Source of the DNA: Fictibacillus macauensis ZFHKF-1
GTDB taxonomy: Bacteria; Bacillota; Bacilli; Bacillales; Fictibacillaceae
Direction: 5' to 3'
DNA: 64,000 nt
Assembly: GCF_000269865.1 (NCBI RefSeq)
Contig: NZ_AKKV01000021.1
Span: 124,001-188,000 of the forward strand
Part shown: piece after piece, positions 53,507-62,047 of the stretch
How the letters are laid out: every line of letters starts with the position of its first letter
Numbering within the stretch: position 1 is the stretch's first letter
Notes under the pieces: generated by a model
Told to the model about the DNA's origin: nothing
The model's input: only the letters and a program-made list of their open reading frames with translations
Database searches by the model: none
Made by a program: the position numbers and the translations under genes

Positions 53507-55135
53507 TTAATCGCCACAAGGGGCAGGTTCTAACTCAATGACTGGTGCCATATCTTTATGCTTAAAGCCTTGCACTGATTGAACACGTTTGAAAAATTTA
53601 AAGAAACGTTCATTTGGGTGACCTTTTTCTTTATATTCCTCAATAACAGCGGTTACAAGGTTAACAAGATCCTCAGGTTCTACGCCTTCCATTACAGGTT
53701 GGGCAGAATGAGCGGTACGGCTTAATGGCTTTCCACCTAAAAACAGGTCAAACTTCCCTTTTCTAAACACGATTCCAATATCTTCTTGAACGCCTCCGTA
53801 GCAAGCCATGCCACAGCCATTAAAGCCAAGCTTTAGCTCTTTCGGTAAACTCATACCACCAAGCTCTTCTTGTAACTGCTCAACATAGGGAATTGAATCA
53901 TGCTTTTCACCATCACAAAAATCACATGCTTTTATTTGCAACACATCGCCCGCTGGAAGCAATAAAAATCCTTCCCGTTCAAGACGGCTCGTAATGACTT
54001 CTGGAGTAGCAGTAGAAAGCGATACTTTAATATAATGATGCGGCGTATATTCCATCTCCCCATCATCCCCAACAATTTCAGCCAATGTTAGCAGCTGCTT
54101 CGATGTGAATTTTTTATTCACTATACCTGGACTAACGCCAAATTCAAGAATGGATTCCATGCGATTTGAGCGATGTTGTGTTTCTAAGACAGGTTCCGCT
54201 TGCTCACCCGCCACGAGTGATAGCGCTTCGGTCGCAAGCGCCAAAGAATCCATCGCAACCGCTTTCTTGTCAGTTGATGCAATTGGTAGCGCTTCCTCTT
54301 CTTCGTCTTGTAATGCCCATGGCTCATTTTCTTTGCGCAATCGTTCATGTGGCTTTAACCGTTGTTTCTCTGTATTTAGCGTATACTTACGCTGATATCC
54401 TCGCGGTGTAATTAACTTATTGTCATCGTATAAAAAGGTTTGTGAATTTCCAACAATAACAGTCGTTAACATTCCGATATCATGGTTAAGCATCTCTGCT
54501 AAATTCGTAATGATCACTTCCTCTCGTTCACGATACGCACTTTTCACAAGACCAACTGGCGTTTCAGGTGAGCGATGTTGCAGTAATATCCGCTGTGCTT
54601 CTACAATTTGTCGCGTTCTTCTTCCACTTTTCGGATTATAAAAAGCGATTACAAAATCTGCTTCTGCAGCAGCTTGAATTCTTTTTTCTATGAGTTTCCA
54701 TGGCGTTAAGTGATCGCTTAAACTAATCGTACACGCATCATGCATAACTGGTGCTCCTAGAAGCGAAGCACACGAATTGATCGCTGAAATGCCTGGAATG
54801 ACCTCAACCGTAACACCGGTACTTTCCTTCCAGCCTCGTTCCACAAGAACCTCATAAACAAGTCCACTCATACCGTATACGCCCGCATCACCACTTGAAA
54901 TGACAGCAACTGTCTGACCTTCTTCTGCAAGTTTCACAGCAGCCTGAGCACGGCTCACTTCTTCCGACATGCCTGTACTAATAATTTTCTGATCCGTAAT
55001 GAGCCCTTGAATTAACTCCACATACGTTTTATATCCTACGATACAGTCGCTCTCTTGGAACGCCTGCTTCGCACGTTCTGTAATATGATCATAGCTTCCC
55101 GGCCCAAATCCGATGATGAGCAATTTCCCTTTCAT
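53507..55135 (-). CDS. cbiH60: Precorrin-3B C17-methyltransferase with C-terminal Fe-S domain (CbiH60)
   Basis: The 542-residue protein has an N-terminal SAM methylase domain (about 1-245: IIGFGPGSYDHITERAKQA, VISSGDAGVYGMSGLVYE, IPGISAINSCASLLGAP). A variable linker and a C-terminal sulfite-reductase-like domain follow, with CDFC and GCGMACYG cysteine pairs. This long form was described in P. megaterium, where it carries a 4Fe-4S centre and does ring contraction at C17. ATG 55135 follows AAGGAGG at 8 nt. Confidence 0.94.
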   Translation of the reverse strand: MKGKLLIIGFGPGSYDHITERAKQAFQESDCIVGYKTYVELIQGLITDQKIISTGMSEEVSRAQAAVKLAEEGQTVAVISSGDAGVYGMSGLVYEVLVERGWKESTGVTVEVIPGISAINSCASLLGAPVMHDACTISLSDHLTPWKLIEKRIQAAAEADFVIAFYNPKSGRRTRQIVEAQRILLQHRSPETPVGLVKSAYREREEVIITNLAEMLNHDIGMLTTVIVGNSQTFLYDDNKLITPRGYQRKYTLNTEKQRLKPHERLRKENEPWALQDEEEEALPIASTDKKAVAMDSLALATEALSLVAGEQAEPVLETQHRSNRMESILEFGVSPGIVNKKFTSKQLLTLAEIVGDDGEMEYTPHHYIKVSLSTATPEVITSRLEREGFLLLPAGDVLQIKACDFCDGEKHDSIPYVEQLQEELGGMSLPKELKLGFNGCGMACYGGVQEDIGIVFRKGKFDLFLGGKPLSRTAHSAQPVMEGVEPEDLVNLVTAVIEEYKEKGHPNERFFKFFKRVQSVQGFKHKDMAPVIELEPAPCGD

Positions 55136-55168
55136 CTTTGTAGCCTCCTTTTTCCACATCTGTCCTCG

Positions 55169-55555
55169 TTATACCGTTTCTTTTTTCTTATCTTTTTCAA
55201 TACCGCGCACACGTTCAGTTGAACCTGCACTATGCAGAACTTCTTCACTGTACTCATAAATTAAATGCTGTTGAAGTGGCACGCCATCTCGTAAATGTTC
55301 TGTAACGATGCTCCGCGCTATTTGTTCATCTGGCACACTATACCAAGCTCCCTCTGGATAAACAATGGCCACACAAGCATCCTTACAGCGACCATTACAG
55401 CGTGTGCGTGTCGTATGAATCGTCTGATCAAGTCCTTGTTTTGTAATCTCATCACGAAGGGCGACAGTAACTTCTTCGCCTCCCTTTTTGTTACAGCTTG
55501 AGCCATTACAAATGAGTACATGATGCTTCATACCATTTAAATTCCATGTCGTCAT
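55169..55555 (-). CDS. cbiW: Thioredoxin-like 2Fe-2S ferredoxin CbiW
   Basis: The 128-residue protein has a thioredoxin-like ferredoxin fold with cysteines in VLICNGSSCNKKGG and RTRCNGRCKDACVAIVYPEG. It matches CbiW, the first gene of the P. megaterium cobalamin operon, whose exact job is unclear but may be redox support for the Fe-S-containing CbiX and CbiH60. ATG 55555 has GGAG 8 nt upstream. It lies directly behind the B12 riboswitch. Confidence 0.85.
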   Translation of the reverse strand: MTTWNLNGMKHHVLICNGSSCNKKGGEEVTVALRDEITKQGLDQTIHTTRTRCNGRCKDACVAIVYPEGAWYSVPDEQIARSIVTEHLRDGVPLQQHLIYEYSEEVLHSAGSTERVRGIEKDKKKETV

Positions 55556-55585
55556 TAAAACCACTCCACTCTATTAAAAGTACAA

Positions 55586-55740
55586 TACAAAAAAGGCGCT
55601 CTATGTGCGAGCCCCCTTAATCATTACTTACTATCAATCTCGGAGGTAACACATAGACCGCCTTGCACTATTAGCAAAGTTGATCCGCATTATACAGTCA
55701 ACGACCTATATCTGTACATACAACATTCTCCCTCCGAGAA
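55586..55740 (-). promoter_or_regulatory. Expression platform (terminator/antiterminator) of the B12 riboswitch
   Basis: On the minus strand AAGGCGGTCTATGTG and CACATAGAGCGCCTT form a terminator with U6 (55664-55586). Its loop contains CCTCCGAGA (55646-55638), which can instead pair with TCTCGGAGG (55739-55731) nearer the aptamer. B12 binding should favour the terminator. Confidence 0.7.
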
Positions 55741-55754
55741 TTGTATAGCTACTT

Positions 55755-55915
55755 TAAAAGCAGGTCTCCTGGCTTGCACTTCACTTGAACTCCATCTCCT
55801 TCCCGGCCAGTGGCTAGTGGACTATGATAGGTTCATCTGTGCTTACAGTAACGGGGGCTGCACCGGACTTTCACCGGTTTCCCTATTATCTCAATAACAT
55901 TGAGCACTCTTAAAG
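55755..55915 (-). ncRNA. Cobalamin riboswitch (AdoCbl type)
   Basis: The minus strand shows the class hallmarks in order: ATAGGGAAACCGGTGAAAGTCCGGTGC, then GCCCCCGTTACTGTAA, the B12 box AGCCACTGGCC, then GGGAAGG and the closing CAGGAGACCTGC. It precedes cbiW by about 200 nt and governs the whole cbi operon. Confidence 0.95.
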
Positions 55916-56123
55916 AAATATGCAATTTATAAATCTTCTTTCCTAAACCTACTATACTTTCAGGAAATTCACAATAGTTATTTAAAGTAGAGAAGACCAA
56001 TCATAGACTAGAAAATCCTCCTATAATCGTCGTGATCAAGGATTGTTCTCTTGCAAAAAAATGATTTCTCCCAATCTTCACTATGGAAATTTTATTAAAT
56101 TTTCACCATTTTGTACAAATAAC

Positions 56124-56152
56124 TTCAAACATATGGTAAAAAGCAGTATAAT
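56124..56152 (+). promoter_or_regulatory. SigA-type promoter of rodA-like gene
   Basis: TTCAAA and TATAAT with a 17-bp spacer. This -10 overlaps the first open codons of the frame, which supports the later start at 56215. Confidence 0.65.
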
Positions 56153-56214
56153 AAATGGATAGTTTTCTAACGAGCATCTTATTGTTCAACAAATTAAAGA
56201 AGAAGGTCATAGAT

Positions 56215-57399
56215 GTGCAGGAGATTAAAGAGTTTTTTTCCAAATTAGATTATGGTTTATTATTTTTTCTGTTTCTATTTAGCATTATTAGCTGTCTTTT
56301 TGTATTTAGTGGTCAGCAAACAGGACAGTATGAAGCAAACTTTGTGCCAAAACAAATAGGATGGTATGTCTTTAGTATATTGCTCATGTTAGCCGTTGCC
56401 TTTCTAGATTTTGATCAATTAAAACGGCTCTCTTGGTATATATTTGGTTTTGTACTTGTATTTATTATTATCCTAAGATTCTCACCCGAATCAATCGCTA
56501 AGCCCATTAACGGTTCAAAGGCTTGGTTTCAACTTCCGTTACTAGGTTCATTTCAGCCCTCTGAATTTATGAAAATTGCCTTTATTATTTTATTAAGTAA
56601 TATGGCTGAAAAGCATAATGAACGCTACATAGCTCGTACTATTTCATCTGATTTTCGACTTATTGGTAAAATGACCCTTGTTTGCCTTGTTCCTTTTATA
56701 TTCGTTTATATTCAACCTGATACTGGAATGATTATGTTATATTTAGCGATTATCATTCCTATCCTTATAACATCAGGTATTAGTTGGAAAATCATTGCTG
56801 CCGTTGCTGCCTTACCGACCATTATTCTTTCAACCTTACTCGTTCTATACTTTAAGTACAACGATTTTTTTGAATCGCAACTGCTATCGCTCGTTCAAAA
56901 TCATCAACGTGAACGCATTAATGGATGGTTAAAGCCCTACGAATATGTGAATGAAGGCTATCAAACGAAGCAGGCCATTACTGCCATAGGATCTGGCATG
57001 GTTTCTGGAAAAGGCTGGACAGAAGGTAATATGTATGTTCCGGAAGCACATACTGATTTTATTTTTTCTATGATTGGCGAAGATCTTGGTTTCGTCGGAA
57101 CAGCTGCTGTCGTTACTTTATATTTTATTCTTATGTACAAAATCATCGGTATTGCTCACGGTAGTAAAAATTCCTTCGGGGGCTATATGTGTGCGGGTAT
57201 TGTTGGAGTATTATCATTTCAAGCCTTTCAAAATATCGGTATGAATATCGGTCTCTTGCCGGTAACAGGGGTAACATTGCCCTTTTTAAGTTACGGTGGA
57301 AGTTCGCTTCTATCTAACATGATTCTTATGGGTCTTGTTGTAGGTGTCAAAGTACAAACGCGGAAATTCATGTTTGAAGTCAATGATTTAAAAATGTAA
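56215..57399 (+). CDS. FtsW/RodA/SpoVE-family peptidoglycan glycosyltransferase (RodA-like)
   Basis: The 394-residue protein has ten predicted membrane helices and SEDS hallmarks: NGSKAWFQLPLLGSFQPSEF, QPDTGMIMLYLAI (Asp for polymerisation), EAHTDFIFSMIGEDLGFVG and TGVTLPFLSYGGSSLLSN. It polymerises lipid II for wall elongation or a special process. A GTG at 56215 with AAGAAGG 8 nt upstream is favoured; the ATG at 56155 has no ribosome binding site and overlaps the promoter. No cognate PBP is next to it. Confidence 0.88.
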   Translation: MQEIKEFFSKLDYGLLFFLFLFSIISCLFVFSGQQTGQYEANFVPKQIGWYVFSILLMLAVAFLDFDQLKRLSWYIFGFVLVFIIILRFSPESIAKPINGSKAWFQLPLLGSFQPSEFMKIAFIILLSNMAEKHNERYIARTISSDFRLIGKMTLVCLVPFIFVYIQPDTGMIMLYLAIIIPILITSGISWKIIAAVAALPTIILSTLLVLYFKYNDFFESQLLSLVQNHQRERINGWLKPYEYVNEGYQTKQAITAIGSGMVSGKGWTEGNMYVPEAHTDFIFSMIGEDLGFVGTAAVVTLYFILMYKIIGIAHGSKNSFGGYMCAGIVGVLSFQAFQNIGMNIGLLPVTGVTLPFLSYGGSSLLSNMILMGLVVGVKVQTRKFMFEVNDLKM

Positions 57400-57441
57400 A
57401 AAAGGAAAGTCTCTGTATGAAGTGGAGACTTTCCTTTTTTA
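57400..57441 (+). terminator. Terminator after rodA-like gene
   Basis: AAAGGAAAGTCTC and GAGACTTTCCTTT with U-rich tail. Confidence 0.85.
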
Positions 57442-57516
57442 TTTACTGCCAGGCACTCTTTACTTTCCTAGTAATACGCTATAGGTAAATGCCCTTATGA
57501 GAGGAGCGTACTGTCT

Positions 57517-57786
57517 ATGAATGAATGCTCGACCTGTAATTGTCTATGCCAACAGTTAGATGCTTCTAAACGAGGGAAAACCTTTTTTATATTTTTACAA
57601 GGAGCACTCTTACCCTTAGGGATTAGCATTGCAACGCCTCCAGCATCTACGTTATTTACATTAGTTAGCCATGATGCTTCTTCGTGTTGTGTTATCTTTT
57701 CCTTTCTCGGTGCTTCTGGAGAACCTCGCATTCTCATTTTAGACTGTCGACAAATTGCTGCTATTGTTCCTGGTATTCTTACGTAA
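57517..57786 (+). CDS. Small Cys-rich protein (89 aa), putative spore-surface protein
   Basis: The start has a Cys cluster (NECSTCNCLCQQL), a hydrophobic core follows, and then SSCCVIFSFLGASG and LILDCRQIAAIVPG. The last part (C-x-hydrophobic-Gly ... DCxxI) is shared with the next gene and with the N-terminus of the propeller protein at 36270. There is no signal peptide. Cys-rich small proteins of this kind are typical of spore coat/exosporium layers; the exact family is not recognised. The ribosome binding site is GAGAGGAG. Confidence 0.7.
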   Translation: MNECSTCNCLCQQLDASKRGKTFFIFLQGALLPLGISIATPPASTLFTLVSHDASSCCVIFSFLGASGEPRILILDCRQIAAIVPGILT

Positions 57787-57806
57787 CGATTAAGGGAGGA
57801 TAAAAA

Positions 57807-58064
57807 ATGAGTGTACAATGTTGTTCTTGCGGAAGTTGTCTTTGTGATTGGTTTCAAACAACACAAGCAGGCACCAACTTTTTATTAATTCCAAAAGCAC
57901 AAAGCAATCCGTATCCTATTTTATTTACCTTTGTGTCTTATTGCGTAGATTCTTGTTGTGTAACCCTAGAATTTCCTGGGCCAGGGCGACCTGCTATTTT
58001 CATTGTAGATTGTTCAAAACTTGCTGGTGTTATTCCTTTAGCTACACCAGCTGACCTTGCCTAA
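57807..58064 (+). CDS. Small Cys-rich protein (85 aa), paralogue of the preceding
   Basis: It has MSVQCCSCGSCLCDWFQ at the start, LFTFVSYCVDSCCVTLEFPG, and FIVDCSKLAGVIPL near the end, the same order as its neighbour 20 bp upstream. GGGAGGA precedes ATG 57807. The two are one operon and arose by duplication. Disulfide-rich assembly on the spore is inferred, not shown. Confidence 0.7.
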   Translation: MSVQCCSCGSCLCDWFQTTQAGTNFLLIPKAQSNPYPILFTFVSYCVDSCCVTLEFPGPGRPAIFIVDCSKLAGVIPLATPADLA

Positions 58065-58090
58065 CTCGTTACTTCTTGCCAATAGCACCC

Positions 58091-58762
58091 CTAACCTTTG
58101 TCCCGCACTACACCTAAAATAAACCCATCATAACCTTTAATGCCAACGGTTTGTAGCGCCGTTGCCTCAAGTCTACCTTCAGACTGCAACTGTTGAAGAA
58201 GTGCTCGAGATCCTATAACACTCTGATCCTTACTTTCTTCGTCAATAACGTGACCTTCTCTAACAACATTATCGATGACGATGATGCTACCTGGCTGCGA
58301 AAGCGTAAGTGCCCATTGAAGATAGTGAGGATTATTTCCTTTATCTGCATCAATAAAGATTAGATCAAAAGATTGTTCCTCTTTCGCAGCAAGCAGTGGA
58401 AGTAGCTTAAGTGCAGGGCCAACCTTAATTTCAACTAACGAAGCTACGTTTGTTCGTTGCAAATTACGTAGCGCCACATCGGCATGCTTTTGTTCATATT
58501 CAAGCGTAATAAGCTTGCCATCCTGCGGTAATGCTCGTGCCATCCAAATCGTACTATAGCCGCCAAGCGTGCCAATTTCTAAAATTCGCTTTGCTCCTTT
58601 TATTTTTGCTAGTAAGTATAAAAACTTTCCTTGACTAGCCGACACATCAATAGGTGGTAATCCTGCTTCTCTATTCGCTTCTAGAACCTCATCCATCGCT
58701 TCTTCCACCATATGTAGCGACTGCGTTAAATAAGCATCAACGTCTTTCCAAACGTTCTTCAC
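58091..58762 (-). CDS. SAM-dependent O-methyltransferase (YrrM/COMT-like)
   Basis: The 223-residue protein has class I methyltransferase motifs: RILEIGTLGGYSTIWMARAL (SAM site), LITLEYEQKHADVA, FDLIFIDADKGNNPHYLQW (metal-ligand DADK) and IVIDNVVREG. These are the hallmarks of cation-dependent catechol-type O-methyltransferases. The substrate is unknown. It overlaps the alpha/beta hydrolase gene by 26 nt, so they are translationally coupled. Confidence 0.88.
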   Translation of the reverse strand: MKNVWKDVDAYLTQSLHMVEEAMDEVLEANREAGLPPIDVSASQGKFLYLLAKIKGAKRILEIGTLGGYSTIWMARALPQDGKLITLEYEQKHADVALRNLQRTNVASLVEIKVGPALKLLPLLAAKEEQSFDLIFIDADKGNNPHYLQWALTLSQPGSIIVIDNVVREGHVIDEESKDQSVIGSRALLQQLQSEGRLEATALQTVGIKGYDGFILGVVRDKG

Positions 58763-59549
58763 TAAGTACTACCTCCTGTGTAAGAAAGGATTGAAGACAT
58801 TTTGTATAGGTTTCTCGTTCCTCCGCACTAGGCGCATGGCCAGAATGTTCAAATTCAACAAACTGTGCGCCTTGAATGAGATGCGCAGTTTCCCTTCCGT
58901 AATGTGGTGGATTGAGTCCATCATGTTTCCCACTAATGACAAGCGTTGTTGCTGTAACCCTCGAAAGAACTGTTCGAAAATCAAAATGCGTGATGGCATT
59001 TTGAGCGGCTTGACGCTCAATCTCACTCCAAACATATACTTGCGGTTCAATTTTCATTGCCCACTCCATTACTTTCTTTACATCATGGTATATATATGGA
59101 ACAAGATGATTCATGACTTCTTCTTGTGGGATATCATGTAACGTTTCTTTATGCTGTTCGATCAGTTCCGCTATAGATGACGATTGACTGTAGGATTTCG
59201 TGACAACAAGAATAAGCTTTTCAATGCGCTCGGGAACTTCAGAAGCTACTCCTTGTGCGATATAACTTCCCATCGACACACCGAGTAGTGATGCTTTCGC
59301 TAGATGTAACGCATCCATAAAAGCAATCACATCTTGAATAAGGTCGGAAAGTGTAAATTGCGCTGGCTTTTGGGAGCATCCATGTCCTCGTGCATCGAGC
59401 GCAATGACGCGGTAATGAGCTTGAAGTGCTTCTTTTTCTATTTCCATCGTCTGCTGGTCACCACCAAGTCCGTGAAGCAAAAGGACTGGCTCTCCCTGCC
59501 CGCATTCTTCATAATAAAGTTGAATACCATTTACTTGAATTGTCGGCAT
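58737..59549 (-). CDS. Alpha/beta hydrolase
   Basis: The 270-residue protein has VLLLHGLGGDQQTM (oxyanion region), RGHGCSQKP, the nucleophile elbow GVSMGSYIAQG (Ser), Asp in SGKHDGLNPP and His in FEHSGHAPS. The family includes 3-oxoadipate enol-lactone hydrolases and esterases; specificity is unknown. ATG 59549 follows AAGGAGAG. Confidence 0.88.
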   Translation of the reverse strand: MPTIQVNGIQLYYEECGQGEPVLLLHGLGGDQQTMEIEKEALQAHYRVIALDARGHGCSQKPAQFTLSDLIQDVIAFMDALHLAKASLLGVSMGSYIAQGVASEVPERIEKLILVVTKSYSQSSSIAELIEQHKETLHDIPQEEVMNHLVPYIYHDVKKVMEWAMKIEPQVYVWSEIERQAAQNAITHFDFRTVLSRVTATTLVISGKHDGLNPPHYGRETAHLIQGAQFVEFEHSGHAPSAEERETYTKCLQSFLTQEVVLSEERLERR

Positions 59550-59618
59550 TATTCTACTCTCCTTTTCTTCTCTTTTCCCCACCTTCGACAAGTTTCTCTC
59601 AAATCCTTTTTGTCGCTT

Positions 59619-60344
59619 TTAGCGAAGAAAATGGGTAAATGAAACCATCATGAGAAAACCAAGAATAAACGACAAGGTCGATACGCGCTCATTGCCATCA
59701 CCGTGACTTTCCGGAATAAGTTCCTTATAGACGATAAAAAGCATGGAACCTGCCGCAAATGCTAATCCATAAGGAATAATAAAAGCAAAAGATTGTCCAA
59801 ATAAGACCCCTACAAGCGCTGCTATTAATTCTACGCAAGCCGTTAATGAGGCAAGCATTGTTGCTTTGAATGGTGAAACGTTTTGTGTCATTAAAAACAG
59901 CGCAATCAAAAACCCTTCTGGGATATTTTGCAAACCAATTGCAAAAGCGACGACCGGCGCTAGATCCGTAGCACCACCTGCATAACTAATGCCTACCGAT
60001 AACCCCTCTGGCAAATTATGAAGCGACATTGCAATGAAAAACAGAAAAAAACTTGACTTCGTTTCTAACGAAAGATTATTTTGTAAGTCCACATGCGGCA
60101 ACGTACTTTCTAGAAGTGTTAATACGAACGTTCCAACTAACACGCCTACAATTAACACAAAAACATTCGATAGCTTGATAGCTGATGGAATTAATCCATA
60201 GGCGGAAGCAGCCACCATAATCCCAGCCGTGTATGCTAGCAGGATATCTTTTCCTTTATGTGTTACGTTTTTAATAAAAAAGACCGGCAGTGCCCCAATT
60301 GTCGTACATAGCGATGAAAACACAATGGAACTAAAAATCATCAT
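59619..60344 (-). CDS. ZIP-family metal transporter
   Basis: The protein of about 241 residues has eight membrane helices and the metal motifs SLHNLPEGLSVGISYAGG (helix 4) and GLQNIPEGFLIAL (helix 5), plus VYKELIPESHGDGN near the C-terminus. ZIP proteins import Zn2+, Fe2+ or Mn2+. The start is one of two adjacent ATGs behind GGTGA. Confidence 0.88.
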   Translation of the reverse strand: MMIFSSIVFSSLCTTIGALPVFFIKNVTHKGKDILLAYTAGIMVAASAYGLIPSAIKLSNVFVLIVGVLVGTFVLTLLESTLPHVDLQNNLSLETKSSFFLFFIAMSLHNLPEGLSVGISYAGGATDLAPVVAFAIGLQNIPEGFLIALFLMTQNVSPFKATMLASLTACVELIAALVGVLFGQSFAFIIPYGLAFAAGSMLFIVYKELIPESHGDGNERVSTLSFILGFLMMVSFTHFLR

Positions 60345-60479
60345 ATTCACCACAGCATGTCCCCTAACCCATGAATCTATTACAGCTTATGATGAGAAGT
60401 CTCCTTTTAAAACTTTCTTCTTTTTTTCACCTTTCCTCATATGCTTTTAGAAACAAAATCAATAGAAAGAGGTGATGCA

Positions 60480-61430
60480 ATGGGAAAGAAGGTATTATTA
60501 TTTGCGGATGTAGGCATCGATGATACGATTGCCCTTATTTATGCAAGTTTAAGTAAAGAAGTAGACATTGTTGGAATTGTGGCTGACTATGGAAATGTGC
60601 CTCGGAAAATGGGGCTACGAAATATTACGTATTTAACACGTCTGTTTCCGTTTTCTCCAGACACAAAAGTCATTCTTGGTGCGGAAAAGCCAATGACCGG
60701 AGAAAATCCCGTCTTCTATCCAGAAATCCATGGTGAGCAAGGACTTGGTTACTTAACACCTCCAGAAGATTTATCGCCAAACGGCTATAGTGAAAATTTT
60801 TATGAAGTAGTATCCATTATTAATAAATACGCTGGAGAATTAACCATTGTAAATACCGGTCGCCTTACTTCACTCGCTAGTATGTATATTTTATTTAACG
60901 ACTTAATGGATCAAGTAAATGAAGTGTATGTTATGGGAGGCGCTTTTTGGGTACCTGGAAATGTAACAGCCGTATCAGAGGCTAACTTCAATGGCGACCC
61001 GATTGCTGCAAAAATTGTCTTTCGCTACGCAAAAAACTTAACAATTATTCCCTTAAACGTCACAGAGCATGCCATCGTTACGCCACAAATGGTCGATTAT
61101 ATTCAATCAAAAGGAAAAGCAAAAATCATTAAACCCTTGCTAGATTTTTATTATCAATTTTACAAGAGACGCAATCCAAGTATAGTAGGAAGCCCTGTTC
61201 ACGATGCATTAACACTCATTGCAGCCATTAATAATAGCATGTTTTCATTTGGAACGTATCCTGTATATATGGACATTAATTCCGGTGTCACAAAAGGACA
61301 AAGCATTGCCGATCTACGTCCCTCTCCGTCCATGACCAATTCAGAGCGGAGACACCGCATTGCTTTCTCATTTGACTATCCTTTGTTTTATCATGATTTT
61401 ATGTCGATTATGACTGGGGAAACTGTTTAA
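60480..61430 (+). CDS. Nucleoside hydrolase-like protein
   Basis: The 316-residue protein has the IU-nucleoside hydrolase fold: Asp10, Asp14 and Asp15 in LLFADVGIDDTIALIY, VYVMGGAFWVPGNVTAVSEANF, and the calcium/active-site HDALT near residue 236. Phe8 replaces the first Asp of the usual DxDxGxDD. Ribose C-N bond hydrolysis is likely but the change may alter substrate choice. ATG 60480 follows AGAGGTG. Element C begins 11 nt after its stop codon. Confidence 0.82.
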   Translation: MGKKVLLFADVGIDDTIALIYASLSKEVDIVGIVADYGNVPRKMGLRNITYLTRLFPFSPDTKVILGAEKPMTGENPVFYPEIHGEQGLGYLTPPEDLSPNGYSENFYEVVSIINKYAGELTIVNTGRLTSLASMYILFNDLMDQVNEVYVMGGAFWVPGNVTAVSEANFNGDPIAAKIVFRYAKNLTIIPLNVTEHAIVTPQMVDYIQSKGKAKIIKPLLDFYYQFYKRRNPSIVGSPVHDALTLIAAINNSMFSFGTYPVYMDINSGVTKGQSIADLRPSPSMTNSERRHRIAFSFDYPLFYHDFMSIMTGETV

Positions 61431-61471
61431 ATTTCTAAGACGAGGCTGAGACATAAACGCCACTAACACAT

Positions 61472-61515
61472 AAAAAATGGCTTCATCATCGATTTCGGTG
61501 ATTAAGCTATTTTTT
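61472..61515 (+). terminator. Element-C hairpin acting as terminator of nucleoside hydrolase gene
   Basis: AAAAAATGGCTTCATCATCG and CGGTGATTAAGCTATTTTTT form a long, slightly mismatched stem with U6, 41 nt past the stop codon. Confidence 0.75.
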
Positions 61516-61600
61516 CATGTCGCTCGTTCGTTTGTTTTTAGATTGTCTTACGTATGTGATGAGCCATCGCAGCACTAAAGGATGCAAGCTCTTCTATAAT

Positions 61601-62047
61601 CACGCGTAGACCAGATAAATCGCTTCCAGCAACGGTGTAATGGATGATCAATAGAGCAAATGAAGAGATAATCTCGTAAATGCGCTCAACAATAAGAAGA
61701 AATAGCGTAAAAGCTCTTCCATCATTGCGAGAAGAGTGAAGCGCGCAGACCATGTCAATTCGCGCGCAGGAGCCCTCGATTCGCGCGCAGACCATGTCCG
61801 TTCGCGCGCAGGAGCTCTCGATTCGCGCACAGACCATGTCCGTTCGCGCGCAGGAGCCCTCGATTCGCGCGCAGACCATGTCCGTTCGCGCGCAGGAGCC
61901 CTCGATTCACGCGTAGACCAGATCAATCGCCTCCAGCAACGGTGTAATACATGAAAAATAGAGCAAATGAAGAGATAATCTCGTAAATGCGCTCAACAAT
62001 AAGAAGAAATAGCGTAAAAGCTCTTCAATAATTACGAAAAGAGTGAA
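61601..62047. repeat. Direct 140-bp duplication flanking the array in element C
   Basis: 61601-61740 and 61908-62047 are near-identical (307-bp offset): both run from CACGCGTAGACCAGAT through AATAAGAAGAAATAGCGTAA to AGAGTGAAG. The array lies between them. Confidence 0.9.
61740..61907 (-). repeat. GC-rich 21/42-bp tandem array (8 half-units)
   Basis: Eight 21-bp half-units fill 168 bp. They alternate as in copy A, with ACATGGTCTGCGCGCGAATCG in place of ACCTGG. Two degenerate half-units begin the flanking 140-bp modules. Confidence 0.95.
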
